From positions 1-38,516 of the forward strand of contig JAFXVI010000040.1 of NCBI GenBank assembly GCA_017524595.1: a stretch of DNA of 38,516 nucleotides, read 5' to 3'. Under the pieces are notes generated by a model. That model searched no databases, had not been told where the DNA came from, and saw only the letters and a program-made list of their open reading frames with translations. The DNA is from Lachnospiraceae bacterium (GTDB lineage Bacteria > Bacillota > Clostridia > Lachnospirales > Lachnospiraceae). This document shows, piece by piece, positions 1 through 8,270 of this stretch (its first letter is position 1; every line of letters starts with the position of its first letter). The position numbers and the translations under genes were made by a program.

Positions 1-476
1 GCGATACCATTATTGTTGATATTCCTGCACGGTTTGAGAAGAGAGATGCTGTAATCGAGTTTATTTATAAGGATGATCTGAGTAAGACACTTACATCTTA
101 CGCCGTTAATATTAATTACAGCTTCGGTGAGAAGATGGGAAAAGCCGGTTTGAATACTTTACTTGGTATGGGAACCGTGTTTATTGTCTTAATACTTCTT
201 TCATTGCTGATAAGTTGCTTTGGGTTTATAAATAAGGCTCAGATGGCGGCTGAAAAGAAGAAGCTCTATGAGGAAGAGAAGATGACGCCTGTGAATGCGT
301 CTCCTGTAGCCGCTGCCGCAGTGCAGCAGGATGGTGATGACGACGAGATAGCAGCAGTAATTGCAGCTGCGATCGCCGCATATCAGGCAGACAGCACTGT
401 GAGTGCTGCAAATGCCGACGGGTATTATGTAAGAAGCATAAGACGCAGAACCAATAATAAATGGAACAGAAACTAG
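1..476 (+). CDS. oadG: OadG-family membrane subunit of the Na+-pumping decarboxylase (5' end outside window)
   Basis: The frame is open from the first bases of the window (first full codon at position 3) to the TAG at 474-476, so the gene starts upstream and the ATG at 135 is internal. The visible part has about 44 residues of a hydrophilic domain, then a hydrophobic segment (from the codon at 135: GKAGLNTLLGMGTVFIVLIL), then a charged and Ala-rich tail. One transmembrane helix with the GMGTVF signature is typical of the gamma subunit (OadG), which anchors the complex and helps assemble it. The extra N-terminal domain makes it longer than the classical gamma subunit of about 80 residues; I cannot classify that domain from the fragment. 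The biotin carrier, beta and alpha subunits follow directly, which supports the call. Confidence 0.85.
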   Translation, partial: DTIIVDIPARFEKRDAVIEFIYKDDLSKTLTSYAVNINYSFGEKMGKAGLNTLLGMGTVFIVLILLSLLISCFGFINKAQMAAEKKKLYEEEKMTPVNASPVAAAAVQQDGDDDEIAAVIAAAIAAYQADSTVSAANADGYYVRSIRRRTNNKWNRN

Positions 477-509
477 AGTAAGTATTCAATATATTCAGGA
501 GGAAATGAA

Positions 510-869
510 ATGAAGAATTATACAATTACTGTTAACGGAAACGTATATGATGTTACTGTAGAAGAGGGAGCAGGCGGAGCAGCTCCCGCAGCTCCCAAGG
601 CAGCGCCTGCAGCACCCAAGGCGGCACCCGCAGCCCCCAAGGCTTCAGGAGGCGGCGCGATCAAGGTAGAAGCCGGTGCGGCAGGTAAGATATTCAAGAT
701 CGAAACAAGTGTTGGACAGGCTGTTAAGAAGGGTGACGCAGTCATCATACTTGAAGCCATGAAGATGGAGATACCTGTTGTCGCCCCTTCAGACGGAACT
801 ATAGTGAGCATAGATGTAAGCGTAGGTGATTCTGTGGAAGCAGGAGCATGCCTTGCTACGATGAACTGA
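510..869 (+). CDS. Biotin/lipoyl carrier protein of the decarboxylase complex
   Basis: A 119-residue protein with a short N-terminal strand region, an Ala/Pro/Lys-rich flexible linker (residues 21-46) and a biotinyl domain (50-119). The biotinylation motif EAMKM is intact, with the acceptor at Lys85. It would carry CO2 as carboxybiotin from the carboxyltransferase subunit (gene at 2093) to the membrane beta subunit (gene at 898). In many oxaloacetate decarboxylases this domain is fused to the C-terminus of the alpha subunit; here it is free-standing, as in glutaconyl-CoA and methylmalonyl-CoA decarboxylases. An AGGAGG-type ribosome binding site sits just before the ATG. It lies in an apparent operon, 33 bases after oadG. 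Confidence 0.93.
   Translation: MKNYTITVNGNVYDVTVEEGAGGAAPAAPKAAPAAPKAAPAAPKASGGGAIKVEAGAAGKIFKIETSVGQAVKKGDAVIILEAMKMEIPVVAPSDGTIVSIDVSVGDSVEAGACLATMN
588..650 (+). repeat. 21-bp tandem repeat encoding the Ala-Pro-Lys linker
   Basis: Nearly three copies of a 21-base unit of the form GCAGCNCCCAAGGCNGCNCC lie in the linker of the biotin carrier gene (588-608, 609-629, 630-650, the last diverging at its end). Each codes for AAPKAAP. The copies differ mainly at third codon positions, so the protein linker seems to be the conserved property. Copy number of such linkers can vary between strains. Confidence 0.75.
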
Positions 870-897
870 TATAATAATTTAGTATGGAGGTCAAAAA

Positions 898-2049
898 ATG
901 TCATATGTAGGTGAGACAATGCAGAACCTCATACACCAGACGGCGTTCTTTAATCTTACCTTTGGTAATTTTATTATGATCATCGTTGCGTGCGTGTTTC
1001 TGTATCTGGCTATAGCTAAAGAATTTGAGCCGTTGCTTTTATGCCCGATCGCCTTTGGCATGCTTCTGGTAAATATATATCCGGATATCATGCTTTCAAT
1101 CGAGAATTCAACCAACGGTGTGGGCGGTCTGCTTCATTACTTTTATCTTCTTGACGAGTGGGCCATCCTTCCTTCACTCATTTTCATGGGTGTCGGAGCA
1201 ATGACTGATTTCGGACCGCTGATCGCTAATCCAAAGAGTTTTCTTTTAGGAGCGGCAGCTCAGTTCGGTATATTTGCAGCATATTTTGGAGCTATTGCTA
1301 TGGGCTTTAATGATAAGGCAGCGGCAGCTGTTTCAATAATAGGAGGAGCAGACGGTCCTACATCCATCTTTCTTGCGGGTAAGCTTGGACAGACAGCGCT
1401 GCTTGGTCCCATCGCGGTTGCAGCATATTCCTATATGTCACTGGTGCCAATAATCCAACCCCCTATCATGAAGCTGATGACTACGGAAAAGGAGAGGGCT
1501 ATCAAGATGGAACAGCTTCGTCCTGTAAGCAAGCTTGAAAGGATACTGTTCCCTATAGTCGTAACTATAGTAGTATGTCTTATTCTTCCCACAACGGCAC
1601 CACTTGTAGGTATGCTTATGTTAGGTAATCTGTTCAGGGAGTCAGGCGTTGTACGTCAGCTGACAGAGACTGCCAGCAACGCTCTTATGTATATTGTGGT
1701 AATAATCCTTGGAACATCTGTAGGAGCTACCACAAGCGCGGCAGCATTTCTTAACTGGGATACAATTAAGATAGTGGTACTCGGCCTTGTTGCTTTTGCG
1801 TTTGGTACTGCAGCCGGAGTTCTGTTTGGCAAGATTATGTGTATTGCGACCAAGGGCAAGGTTAATCCACTCATAGGCTCGGCCGGAGTGTCAGCTGTTC
1901 CTATGGCGGCCAGGGTGTCGCAGAAAGTAGGTGCTGAATCCGATCCGACCAATTTTCTTCTCATGCATGCCATGGGACCCAATGTGGCGGGAGTTATCGG
2001 AACAGCAGTTGCAGCCGGAACCTTTATGGCTGTGTTTGGAGTTTTTTAG
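898..2049 (+). CDS. oadB: Sodium ion-translocating decarboxylase, beta subunit
   Basis: A 383-residue polytopic membrane protein. The family signature is present: SIIGGADGPTSIF, which contains the conserved Asp needed for coupling decarboxylation to Na+ transport. A second conserved segment near the C-terminus reads GSAGVSAVPMAARVSQ. The protein decarboxylates carboxybiotin delivered by the carrier and exports Na+. Length fits OadB/GcdB/MmdB homologues (roughly 370-450). The start is chosen from a GGAGG eight bases before the ATG at 898. The beta subunit alone does not fix the substrate; the alpha subunit downstream, of the HMG-lyase/pyruvate carboxylase fold, points to oxaloacetate. Confidence 0.95.
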   Translation: MSYVGETMQNLIHQTAFFNLTFGNFIMIIVACVFLYLAIAKEFEPLLLCPIAFGMLLVNIYPDIMLSIENSTNGVGGLLHYFYLLDEWAILPSLIFMGVGAMTDFGPLIANPKSFLLGAAAQFGIFAAYFGAIAMGFNDKAAAAVSIIGGADGPTSIFLAGKLGQTALLGPIAVAAYSYMSLVPIIQPPIMKLMTTEKERAIKMEQLRPVSKLERILFPIVVTIVVCLILPTTAPLVGMLMLGNLFRESGVVRQLTETASNALMYIVVIILGTSVGATTSAAAFLNWDTIKIVVLGLVAFAFGTAAGVLFGKIMCIATKGKVNPLIGSAGVSAVPMAARVSQKVGAESDPTNFLLMHAMGPNVAGVIGTAVAAGTFMAVFGVF

Positions 2050-2092
2050 ACTGCCCGTGATTTTAAATATATATTGTTAGGAGGATATAATA

Positions 2093-3526
2093 ATGGCAGA
2101 AGTTGAAAAGAAACCCATCAAGATTACCGAAACCATTCTTCGTGATGCGCATCAGTCACTTATTGCTACGAGAATGCCTACCGAAGTAATGCTTCCTATT
2201 CTTGATAAGCTTGATAAAGTCGGATATCAGTCACTTGAATGCTGGGGAGGAGCAACATTTGACGCATCACTCCGTTTCCTTAAGGAAGACCCGTGGGACA
2301 GATTGAGGAAGATAAGGGATGGCGCCAAGAATACCAAGCTTCAGATGCTTTTCAGGGGACAGAATATTTTGGGATACCGGCCCTATGCTGATGATGTTGT
2401 ATATGCATTTGTTGAGAAATCAATTGCTAACGGTATTGATATAATCCGTATATTTGACTGTCTTAATGATATAAGGAATCTTCAGGCAGCTGTTGATGCT
2501 ACCAATAAGATCAAGGTACAGGAAGGACGCGGAGAGTCTCAGATAGCTCTGTCTTACACGCTTGGTGATGCTTATACACTCGAGTATTGGGCTGACATGG
2601 CTAAAAAGATAGAGGATATGGGTGCGGATTCCATCTGTATCAAGGATATGGCTGGTCTTCTTGTTCCTTACAAAGCTGCTGAACTTGTAAAGACTCTTAA
2701 GGAAAGCACCAAGCTTCCTATTCAGCTGCATACTCATTATACATCGGGTGTTGCATCAATGACCTATCTCAAGGCAGTTGAGGCAGGAGTTGATGTTATT
2801 GACTGTGCAATGTCACCGCTTGCTCTTGGTACATCACAGCCTGCAACAGAGGTTATGGTCGAGACCTTCAGAGGAACACCTTATGATACAGGTTATGACC
2901 AGAAGCTTCTCGCCGAGATAGCAGATTATTTCAGGCCTTACAGAGAGGAGTGCCTTGCTAACGGACTTCTTAATCCGAAGGTTCTTGGTGTAAATATTAA
3001 GACTCTTCTGTATCAGGTACCCGGCGGTATGCTGTCCAATATGGTTTCGCAACTCAAGGAGCAGAATGCGGAAGATAAGTATAACGAGGTTCTTGAAGAG
3101 ATACCCCGTGTACGTAAGGATTGCGGAGAGCCTCCTTTGGTTACGCCTTCATCACAGATTGTGGGAACCCAGGCTGTATTTAATGTTCTTATGGGTGAAA
3201 GATATAAGATGGCCACAGGTGAATTCAAGGATCTGCTCCGGGGTAAGTATGGTCAGACAGTTAAACCTATGAACCAGGAGGTTATCGATAAGGTTATCCC
3301 GGGTGAGGAGAGATTCACCTCACGTTCTGCTGATGCGGCGGGTCTTACTAACGAAATGGATAAGATCGAAGCCGAGATGAAGCAATACAAGCAGCAGGAT
3401 GAGGATGTGCTTTCATACGCTTTATTCCCTCAGGTTGCGATAGACTTCTTTAAGTACCGCGAGGCTCAGCAGACAGGTATTGATGCGAAGAAGGCTGATG
3501 AGGCAAACGGAGCATATCCTGTATAA
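2093..3526 (+). CDS. oadA: Oxaloacetate decarboxylase alpha subunit (carboxyltransferase domain, no biotin domain)
   Basis: A 477-residue carboxyltransferase of the HMG-CoA-lyase-like TIM-barrel type. Residues about 10-30 hold TETILRDAHQSLIATRM, the family start motif with a metal-binding Asp. LHTHYTSG supplies the HxH metal ligands, and IKDMAGLL is another conserved strand. It moves the carboxyl group of oxaloacetate onto biotin, giving pyruvate. The usual C-terminal biotin domain of OadA (about 590 residues) is missing and is encoded separately at 510-869. No biotin carboxylase gene is present, which argues against a pyruvate carboxylase. It is the last gene of the apparent oadG–carrier–oadB–oadA operon; an AGGAGG site precedes the ATG. 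Confidence 0.92.
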   Translation: MAEVEKKPIKITETILRDAHQSLIATRMPTEVMLPILDKLDKVGYQSLECWGGATFDASLRFLKEDPWDRLRKIRDGAKNTKLQMLFRGQNILGYRPYADDVVYAFVEKSIANGIDIIRIFDCLNDIRNLQAAVDATNKIKVQEGRGESQIALSYTLGDAYTLEYWADMAKKIEDMGADSICIKDMAGLLVPYKAAELVKTLKESTKLPIQLHTHYTSGVASMTYLKAVEAGVDVIDCAMSPLALGTSQPATEVMVETFRGTPYDTGYDQKLLAEIADYFRPYREECLANGLLNPKVLGVNIKTLLYQVPGGMLSNMVSQLKEQNAEDKYNEVLEEIPRVRKDCGEPPLVTPSSQIVGTQAVFNVLMGERYKMATGEFKDLLRGKYGQTVKPMNQEVIDKVIPGEERFTSRSADAAGLTNEMDKIEAEMKQYKQQDEDVLSYALFPQVAIDFFKYREAQQTGIDAKKADEANGAYPV

Positions 3527-3580
3527 TGTGTAAAACAGAGTTTTTTTCACATAAAAATTAGTGCAAAAATAAAAAACGTA

Positions 3581-3589
3581 TGTTATAAT
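3581..3589 (+). promoter_or_regulatory. Extended -10 promoter of the tetR-like gene
   Basis: TGTTATAAT is a perfect extended -10 element (TGn then TATAAT at 3584-3589), about 63 bases before the tetR start codon. No good -35 hexamer stands 16-18 bases upstream, which is common for extended -10 promoters. The end of the hexamer lies inside a perfect inverted repeat. Confidence 0.6.
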
Positions 3590-3626
3590 TAATGGGCAGT
3601 CTATAAACAGGGGCTGCCCATTAATT
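3587..3626. promoter_or_regulatory. 13-bp perfect inverted repeat over the tetR promoter (operator or hairpin)
   Basis: The left arm AATTAATGGGCAG (3587-3599) and the right arm CTGCCCATTAATT (3614-3626) are exact reverse complements, separated by 14 bases. The left arm begins within the -10 hexamer and covers the expected transcription start, so most of it would not be in the tetR transcript. This favours a DNA-level operator, probably for the adjacent TetR protein. Alternatively it is a weak terminator for the decarboxylase operon, which ends 60 bases upstream; the following bases are T-rich but interrupted. Confidence 0.5.
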
Positions 3627-3651
3627 TAGTTTCAACACAGGAGAGGGTAAA

Positions 3652-4200
3652 ATGGCAAGGAAAGAATCTATTACAAAGCAGATGATAATTGACGGGGCAT
3701 TTGAAATGCTCAAGCAGGAAGGAGTAGAAGCAGTTACTGCAAGGAAGCTTGCTGCACACATTGGCTGCTCCACCCAACCGATTTTCAGGGTTTATGAGAA
3801 TATGGATGAGCTGCTGACGGAACTGTTCGAGAGAGCGAGAGCCTATTACGAAGATTTTTGCAATAGTAATAAAAACAGCTATGATACTCCTTTTGTGAGT
3901 CTGGGAATAAACTATATACGCTTTGCCAAGAAAGAACAGAATCTCTTTAAGTTACTGTTTCTGTCAGGAAATAAAAATCATACGCTCTATGAACTTATTA
4001 ATGGTAAAGAGAATGCATTTGTAATGAAAGAGATTAAGAAGATCCCTAATCTTAATATGGATAATGTTGAGCTTATTTTTACGAAAGTATTTATTTTCAT
4101 GCATGGTATGGCCGGAATGACCATTACCGGTGAATTTGACTTGAGCGACAAAGAAGCCGAAGATATGCTCAAGGATGCTATTAAGGGATTTATAGGCTGA
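3652..4200 (+). CDS. TetR/AcrR-family transcriptional regulator
   Basis: A 182-residue protein. Residues about 8-55 form the TetR helix-turn-helix domain (AFEMLKQEGVEAVTARKLAA, then a recognition helix around IGCSTQPIFRVY). The rest is an all-helical ligand/dimerisation domain. Members usually repress their own promoter and a neighbouring gene until a small ligand binds. A GAGAGG site precedes the ATG. The inverted repeat covering its own promoter is a likely target. It lies between the decarboxylase operon and a flavoprotein gene 13 bases downstream, either of which could be a target. The ligand cannot be told from sequence. Confidence 0.88.
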   Translation: MARKESITKQMIIDGAFEMLKQEGVEAVTARKLAAHIGCSTQPIFRVYENMDELLTELFERARAYYEDFCNSNKNSYDTPFVSLGINYIRFAKKEQNLFKLLFLSGNKNHTLYELINGKENAFVMKEIKKIPNLNMDNVELIFTKVFIFMHGMAGMTITGEFDLSDKEAEDMLKDAIKGFIG

Positions 4201-4213
4201 TCGGAGCTTTAGT

Positions 4214-5467
4214 ATGAGGATTGTGATCGTTGGTGGTGGAGCTGCCGGAATGATGGCAGCGGCTGCTGCATCTGTGTCGGATTGTGAAGTGATACTGCTT
4301 GAGAAGAATGAGAAGTTGGGTAAGAAGCTGTTCATAACCGGCAAGGGAAGATGTAATCTGACAAATGCCTGTGATTATGCTGATTTCTTTGAAAATATCG
4401 TCACCAATGCCAAGTTTATGTACAGTTCTTTTTACGGATTTACCAATGATGATGTAATGGGTTTCTTTGAAGAAAAGGGACTGAGATTAAAGACAGAGCG
4501 CGGTGACCGGGTGTTTCCGTTATCTGACAGATCCTCGGATGTAATAAAGACATTGGAAAGACATCTTAAGGATAAACATGTTGATTTGAGGCTGAACACT
4601 TCTCTGGAAAGCATAGATATATCTGACGGGAAGGTCAGTGCAGTGATCACGGAAAGAGGTGAACGTATAGAAGCGGACAGGATCATTCTTGCTCTTGGGG
4701 GAGTGTCTTACCCGGGATGTGGTGCGTCGGATGATACATTCAGAGTAGCAAAAGCACTTGATATCGCTGTTTCTAAGGCGGAACCGTCACTGGTTCCGTT
4801 TGTTATTTCACAGGACTGGGTTGGAGAACTGCAGGGTTTGTCACTCAAGAATGTATCAGTCAGTCTCGAGTGTGGAAAAAGGACAGTATATAAGGGCTTT
4901 GGAGAAATGCTCTTTACTCATTTCGGTGTGAGCGGTCCTCTTATCTTAAGTGCGAGCAGCCATCTTAAGGAGAATATGTACAAAGATCATCCTGTATTGC
5001 ATATAGACCTAAAGCCGGCGCTTACTGAAAAGCAGCTTGATGACAGGCTTTTGCGTGATTTTTCCTTGGGTCTTAACAGGCAGTTTTCCAACTCGCTTGG
5101 AAAGCTGCTTCCTGCCAAACTAATACCGGTTATAGTAAAGCTTTCGGATATAGAGGGACATAAAAGGGTAAATGAAATCACGAGAACAGAGCGTGAAAGA
5201 CTGGTAAGGATTATTAAGGACCTTAAGATAGATATCACAGGTAACCGGGGCTTTGATGAAGCGATAATAACGCGAGGCGGTATCAATATTAAAGAGATTA
5301 ACCCGTCCACTATGGAGAGCCGGAAGATCCATGGATTATATTTCGCCGGTGAAATGATAGACGTGGATGCATTGACGGGTGGTTTCAATCTTCAGATAGC
5401 ATGGTCTACAGGACATCTGGCAGGCATTTCGGCATCCGGATCAAACGGCCCGAAATTAAAAACTTAA
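4214..5467 (+). CDS. BaiN/HI0933-family NAD(P)/FAD-dependent oxidoreductase
   Basis: A 417-residue flavoprotein. The N-terminus has the Rossmann dinucleotide motif GGGAAG (residues 7-12). The family signature GKKLFITGKGRCNLTN follows around residue 35, and the C-terminal FAD-binding segment reads GLYFAGEMIDVDALTGGFN. This matches the YhiN/HI0933 family, which includes BaiN of bile-acid-converting clostridia; nothing here shows that this copy acts on bile acids, and most homologues have no proven substrate. The gene stands 13 bases after the tetR-like gene and upstream of cmk, an order often seen in Clostridia. Confidence 0.85.
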   Translation: MRIVIVGGGAAGMMAAAAASVSDCEVILLEKNEKLGKKLFITGKGRCNLTNACDYADFFENIVTNAKFMYSSFYGFTNDDVMGFFEEKGLRLKTERGDRVFPLSDRSSDVIKTLERHLKDKHVDLRLNTSLESIDISDGKVSAVITERGERIEADRIILALGGVSYPGCGASDDTFRVAKALDIAVSKAEPSLVPFVISQDWVGELQGLSLKNVSVSLECGKRTVYKGFGEMLFTHFGVSGPLILSASSHLKENMYKDHPVLHIDLKPALTEKQLDDRLLRDFSLGLNRQFSNSLGKLLPAKLIPVIVKLSDIEGHKRVNEITRTERERLVRIIKDLKIDITGNRGFDEAIITRGGINIKEINPSTMESRKIHGLYFAGEMIDVDALTGGFNLQIAWSTGHLAGISASGSNGPKLKT

Positions 5468-5528
5468 TAACCGGGATATTTAACATGTAACAGGTTTCAA
5501 AATACACAGAAAGAGAAAGGGATTTTAT

Positions 5529-6206
5529 ATGCAGATAGCAATAGACGGGCCGGCAGGAGCCGGCAAAAGTACGATCGCAAAAAAGCTGGCATCAGAATAC
5601 GGATACATCTACGTGGATACAGGAGCAATGTACCGGGCAATGGCTTTGTATCTTATAAGATGCGGTATATCAGCGGATGATAAGGAAGCGATTGAAAAAG
5701 CATGTGAGTATGCAGATATATCGATCAGGTTTATAGACGGAGACCAGAAGGTAATACTTAACGGAGAAGACGTAAACGGTCTTATACGTACTCAGGAAGT
5801 TTCTAATATGGCCTCGGCTTCTTCCGTAAACGGCAAGGTGAGGGAGAAACTTGTAGCGCTCCAGCAGAAGCTTGCAAAAGATAGCGACGTTGTAATGGAT
5901 GGCCGCGACATCGGAACAAAAGTACTTCCGGATGCTGAGGTCAAGATATTCCTTACCGCCAGTACCAAAGTACGTGCAAAACGCAGATATGAAGAGCTTA
6001 AGGAGAAAGGAGAGGATTGTGATCTTGCAGCTATAGAGCGCGAGATCAAGGAACGAGATCACAGGGACATGACGCGCACATTGTCCCCACTTAAGCAGGC
6101 AGATGATGCCATCCTTTTAGATACGTCTGATATGGATATAGAGCAGGCGGTTAAAGAGGCGGGCAGGATAATCGGAGAAAAGAGAAATGAATGTCATAGT
6201 TGCTGA
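5529..6206 (+). CDS. cmk: Cytidylate kinase
   Basis: A 225-residue P-loop kinase. The motif GPAGAGKST lies at residues 7-15, YVDTGAMYRA at about 28-37 is the CMP-binding segment, and DGRDIGTKVLP is a further conserved Cmk motif. It phosphorylates CMP and dCMP with ATP, feeding RNA, DNA and phospholipid synthesis. Length matches the family. The last 20 bases overlap ispH, suggesting translational coupling. A purine-rich AGAAAGGG site lies before the ATG. Confidence 0.96.
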   Translation: MQIAIDGPAGAGKSTIAKKLASEYGYIYVDTGAMYRAMALYLIRCGISADDKEAIEKACEYADISIRFIDGDQKVILNGEDVNGLIRTQEVSNMASASSVNGKVREKLVALQQKLAKDSDVVMDGRDIGTKVLPDAEVKIFLTASTKVRAKRRYEELKEKGEDCDLAAIEREIKERDHRDMTRTLSPLKQADDAILLDTSDMDIEQAVKEAGRIIGEKRNECHSC

Positions 6207-7035
6207 GAGCTCAGGCTTTTGCTTCGGTGTAAAAAGGGCGGTTGATTCCGTATATGAGCAGCTGAAGAAAGGTGGTAAGATATATACATTCGGTCCGATC
6301 ATCCACAACGAGCAGGTGGTGGACGAACTGGAAAAAAGAGGAGTGCAGGTTATACGCTCAGCTGATGAACTCCGTAATATAAACGAAGGTACGGTTATTA
6401 TACGATCACATGGCGTGACTAAAGAAATATCGGATATCCTTAAGGAACAGAAGGTGGATGTGATCGATGCCACATGTCCTTTTGTAAAGAAGATACACCG
6501 GATAGTTGAAAAGGAGAGTAAAGAGGGTAAATATATAGTAGTTATCGGAAGTCGTCAACACCCTGAGGTGGAGGGTATTGTCAGTCGTGTTGACGGGGAT
6601 GTGGCAGTTATTGAGAACGAGGATGAAGCAGCTGCTTTTACAACCCTGCCCGAAAGGGAGATATGCGTAGTTTCGCAAACGACTTTCAACAATAACAAAT
6701 TTAAAGAATTAGTTGAAATTTTTAATAAAAAAGGTTATCATGTTACTGTTGCCAATACTATCTGTAACGCTACGGAGGAACGCCAGACGGAGGCGAGAAG
6801 AATAGCGTCATCTGTAGATGCGATGATCGTAATAGGCGGAGCAGGCAGCTCCAATACACAGAAGCTTTATGAGATATGTAAGCGTGAGTGTGATAACACG
6901 CAATACATACAGACACTGGATGACTTAGTACTTACTTCAATTGAATCCATTAAAAGTGTTGGTATTACAGCGGGGGCTTCCACCCCAAAAAAAATAATAC
7001 AGGAGGTTCAAAGCTATGTCAGAGCAAACTTTTGA
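6187..7035 (+). CDS. ispH: 4-hydroxy-3-methylbut-2-enyl diphosphate reductase (IspH)
   Basis: A 282-residue protein with the three cysteines that bind the [4Fe-4S] cluster: Cys12 (SGFCFGVKRA), Cys97 (DATCPFVKK) and Cys193 (NTICNATEERQ). It catalyses the last step of the MEP isoprenoid pathway, giving IPP and DMAPP. In many Clostridia IspH is fused to an S1-domain protein; here the S1 gene starts at 7016 in the +1 frame, overlapping the ispH end by 20 bases, with its own AGGAGGT at 7001-7007 inside ispH. The two are therefore separate but coupled. The start codon lies within the cmk end. Confidence 0.96.
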   Translation: MNVIVAESSGFCFGVKRAVDSVYEQLKKGGKIYTFGPIIHNEQVVDELEKRGVQVIRSADELRNINEGTVIIRSHGVTKEISDILKEQKVDVIDATCPFVKKIHRIVEKESKEGKYIVVIGSRQHPEVEGIVSRVDGDVAVIENEDEAAAFTTLPEREICVVSQTTFNNNKFKELVEIFNKKGYHVTVANTICNATEERQTEARRIASSVDAMIVIGGAGSSNTQKLYEICKRECDNTQYIQTLDDLVLTSIESIKSVGITAGASTPKKIIQEVQSYVRANF

Positions 7036-8245
7036 ACAAATGTTGGAAGAATCACTTAAAACAATACATAACGGAGAGGTAGTTGAAGGTACAGTCATTG
7101 ATGTTAAGCCTGATGAGATAATCCTGAACATTGGTTATAAATCCGATGGCATCATTACCAGAAATGAATATTCAAACACTCCAAATCTGGATCTTACTAC
7201 CTGCGTTAATGTCGGCGATACCATGGAAGCCAAGGTATTAAAGGTCAATGACGGGGACGGGCAGGTACAGCTTACTTATAAGAGGCTGGCAGCTGATAAG
7301 GGTAATAAGAGACTTGAAGAGGCATTTAATAATAAAGAGGTTCTGAAGGCGACAGTAGAAAAGATCCTCGATGGCGGATTAAGTGTTGTTGTTGAGGAAT
7401 CCAGGGTGTTCATTCCTGCAAGTTTAGTGTCTGATTCTTATGAGAGGGATCTTAACAAGTATCTTGGACAGGAAATAGAATTTGTCATAACGGAATTCAA
7501 TCCCAGGAGAAGAAGGATAATAGGTGACAGGAAGCAGCTGCTTATGGCTGAACGCGAGAAGCTTCAGAAGGAGCTGTTTGAGAAGATACATGTTGGTGAT
7601 GTGGTTGACGGTATTGTCAAGAATGTCACCGATTTCGGAGTTTTTGTTGATCTTGGGGGAGCAGACGGTCTGCTTCATATTTCAGAAATATCATGGGGAA
7701 GGGTTGAAAATCCGAAGAAGGTATTCAAGCCCGGTCAGGAGCTTAAGGTTCTTATAAAGGATATTCAGGAAAACAAGATTGCGCTGTCTCTTAAGTTCGC
7801 TGAGTCCAATCCATGGAACGACGCGGAGAATAAGTACAGTATTGGAACCGTGGTAACCGGCAAGATTGCAAGAATGACGGATTTTGGTGCTTTTGTTGAA
7901 CTTGAGCCGGGTATTGACGCATTGCTTCATGTATCCCAGATATCAAGAGATCATATAGACAAGCCGGCTGATGCTCTTAAGGTTGGCGAAGAAGTTACGG
8001 CTAAGATAGTTGATTTCAAGCCGGCTGATAAGAAGATAAGCCTTAGTATTAAAGCAATGCTTGAGCCTGAGAAGGAAGAGAAAGATGAAGTTCCGGTTGA
8101 AGATGACGCAGATGTTGTAAGCGTTGATGTCGAAGCCGAAATAGAGAAGGCTAAGGAAGAAGCAGAAAAAGAAGAAGACTTGAAGGAAGAGACCAAGGCA
8201 GAGGAAGCGGCTGAAGAAGAGACCGTAGAAGCAGACGGAGAATAA
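7016..8245 (+). CDS. rpsA: S1 RNA-binding domain protein (ribosomal protein S1 homologue)
   Basis: A 409-residue protein with four S1-type OB folds at about residues 18-87, 100-172 (degenerate), 190-260 and 272-345. Domains 3 and 4 are the best conserved (VKNVTDFGVFVDLGGADGLLH and IARMTDFGAFVELEPGIDALL). The last 60 residues are a very acidic Glu/Lys tail. It probably binds mRNA near the ribosome; Firmicute S1 homologues are shorter than the six-domain enterobacterial S1, and their exact role is less certain. An AGGAGGT site at 7001-7007 fixes the start. It overlaps ispH and is followed by cheR. Confidence 0.9.
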   Translation: MSEQTFEQMLEESLKTIHNGEVVEGTVIDVKPDEIILNIGYKSDGIITRNEYSNTPNLDLTTCVNVGDTMEAKVLKVNDGDGQVQLTYKRLAADKGNKRLEEAFNNKEVLKATVEKILDGGLSVVVEESRVFIPASLVSDSYERDLNKYLGQEIEFVITEFNPRRRRIIGDRKQLLMAEREKLQKELFEKIHVGDVVDGIVKNVTDFGVFVDLGGADGLLHISEISWGRVENPKKVFKPGQELKVLIKDIQENKIALSLKFAESNPWNDAENKYSIGTVVTGKIARMTDFGAFVELEPGIDALLHVSQISRDHIDKPADALKVGEEVTAKIVDFKPADKKISLSIKAMLEPEKEEKDEVPVEDDADVVSVDVEAEIEKAKEEAEKEEDLKEETKAEEAAEEETVEADGE

Positions 8246-8270
8246 TTCTTTAGGATAGGAGCAATTGTCT

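Noticed and set aside
588..650. 21-bp tandem repeats as a mobile or CRISPR-like element
   Set aside because: They are in frame inside a gene, lack spacers and code for a flexible linker typical of biotin carriers.
4214..5467. Bile-acid dehydroxylation gene because of BaiN similarity
   Set aside because: The family is broad and no other bai gene is present; the surrounding genes are housekeeping.
6984..7018. IspH–S1 fusion by slippage on the A8 run before the overlap
   Set aside because: In the S1 frame a TAA at 6995-6997 follows the A-run directly, so a one-base shift would stop at once. The AGGAGGT at 7001-7007 explains independent initiation.
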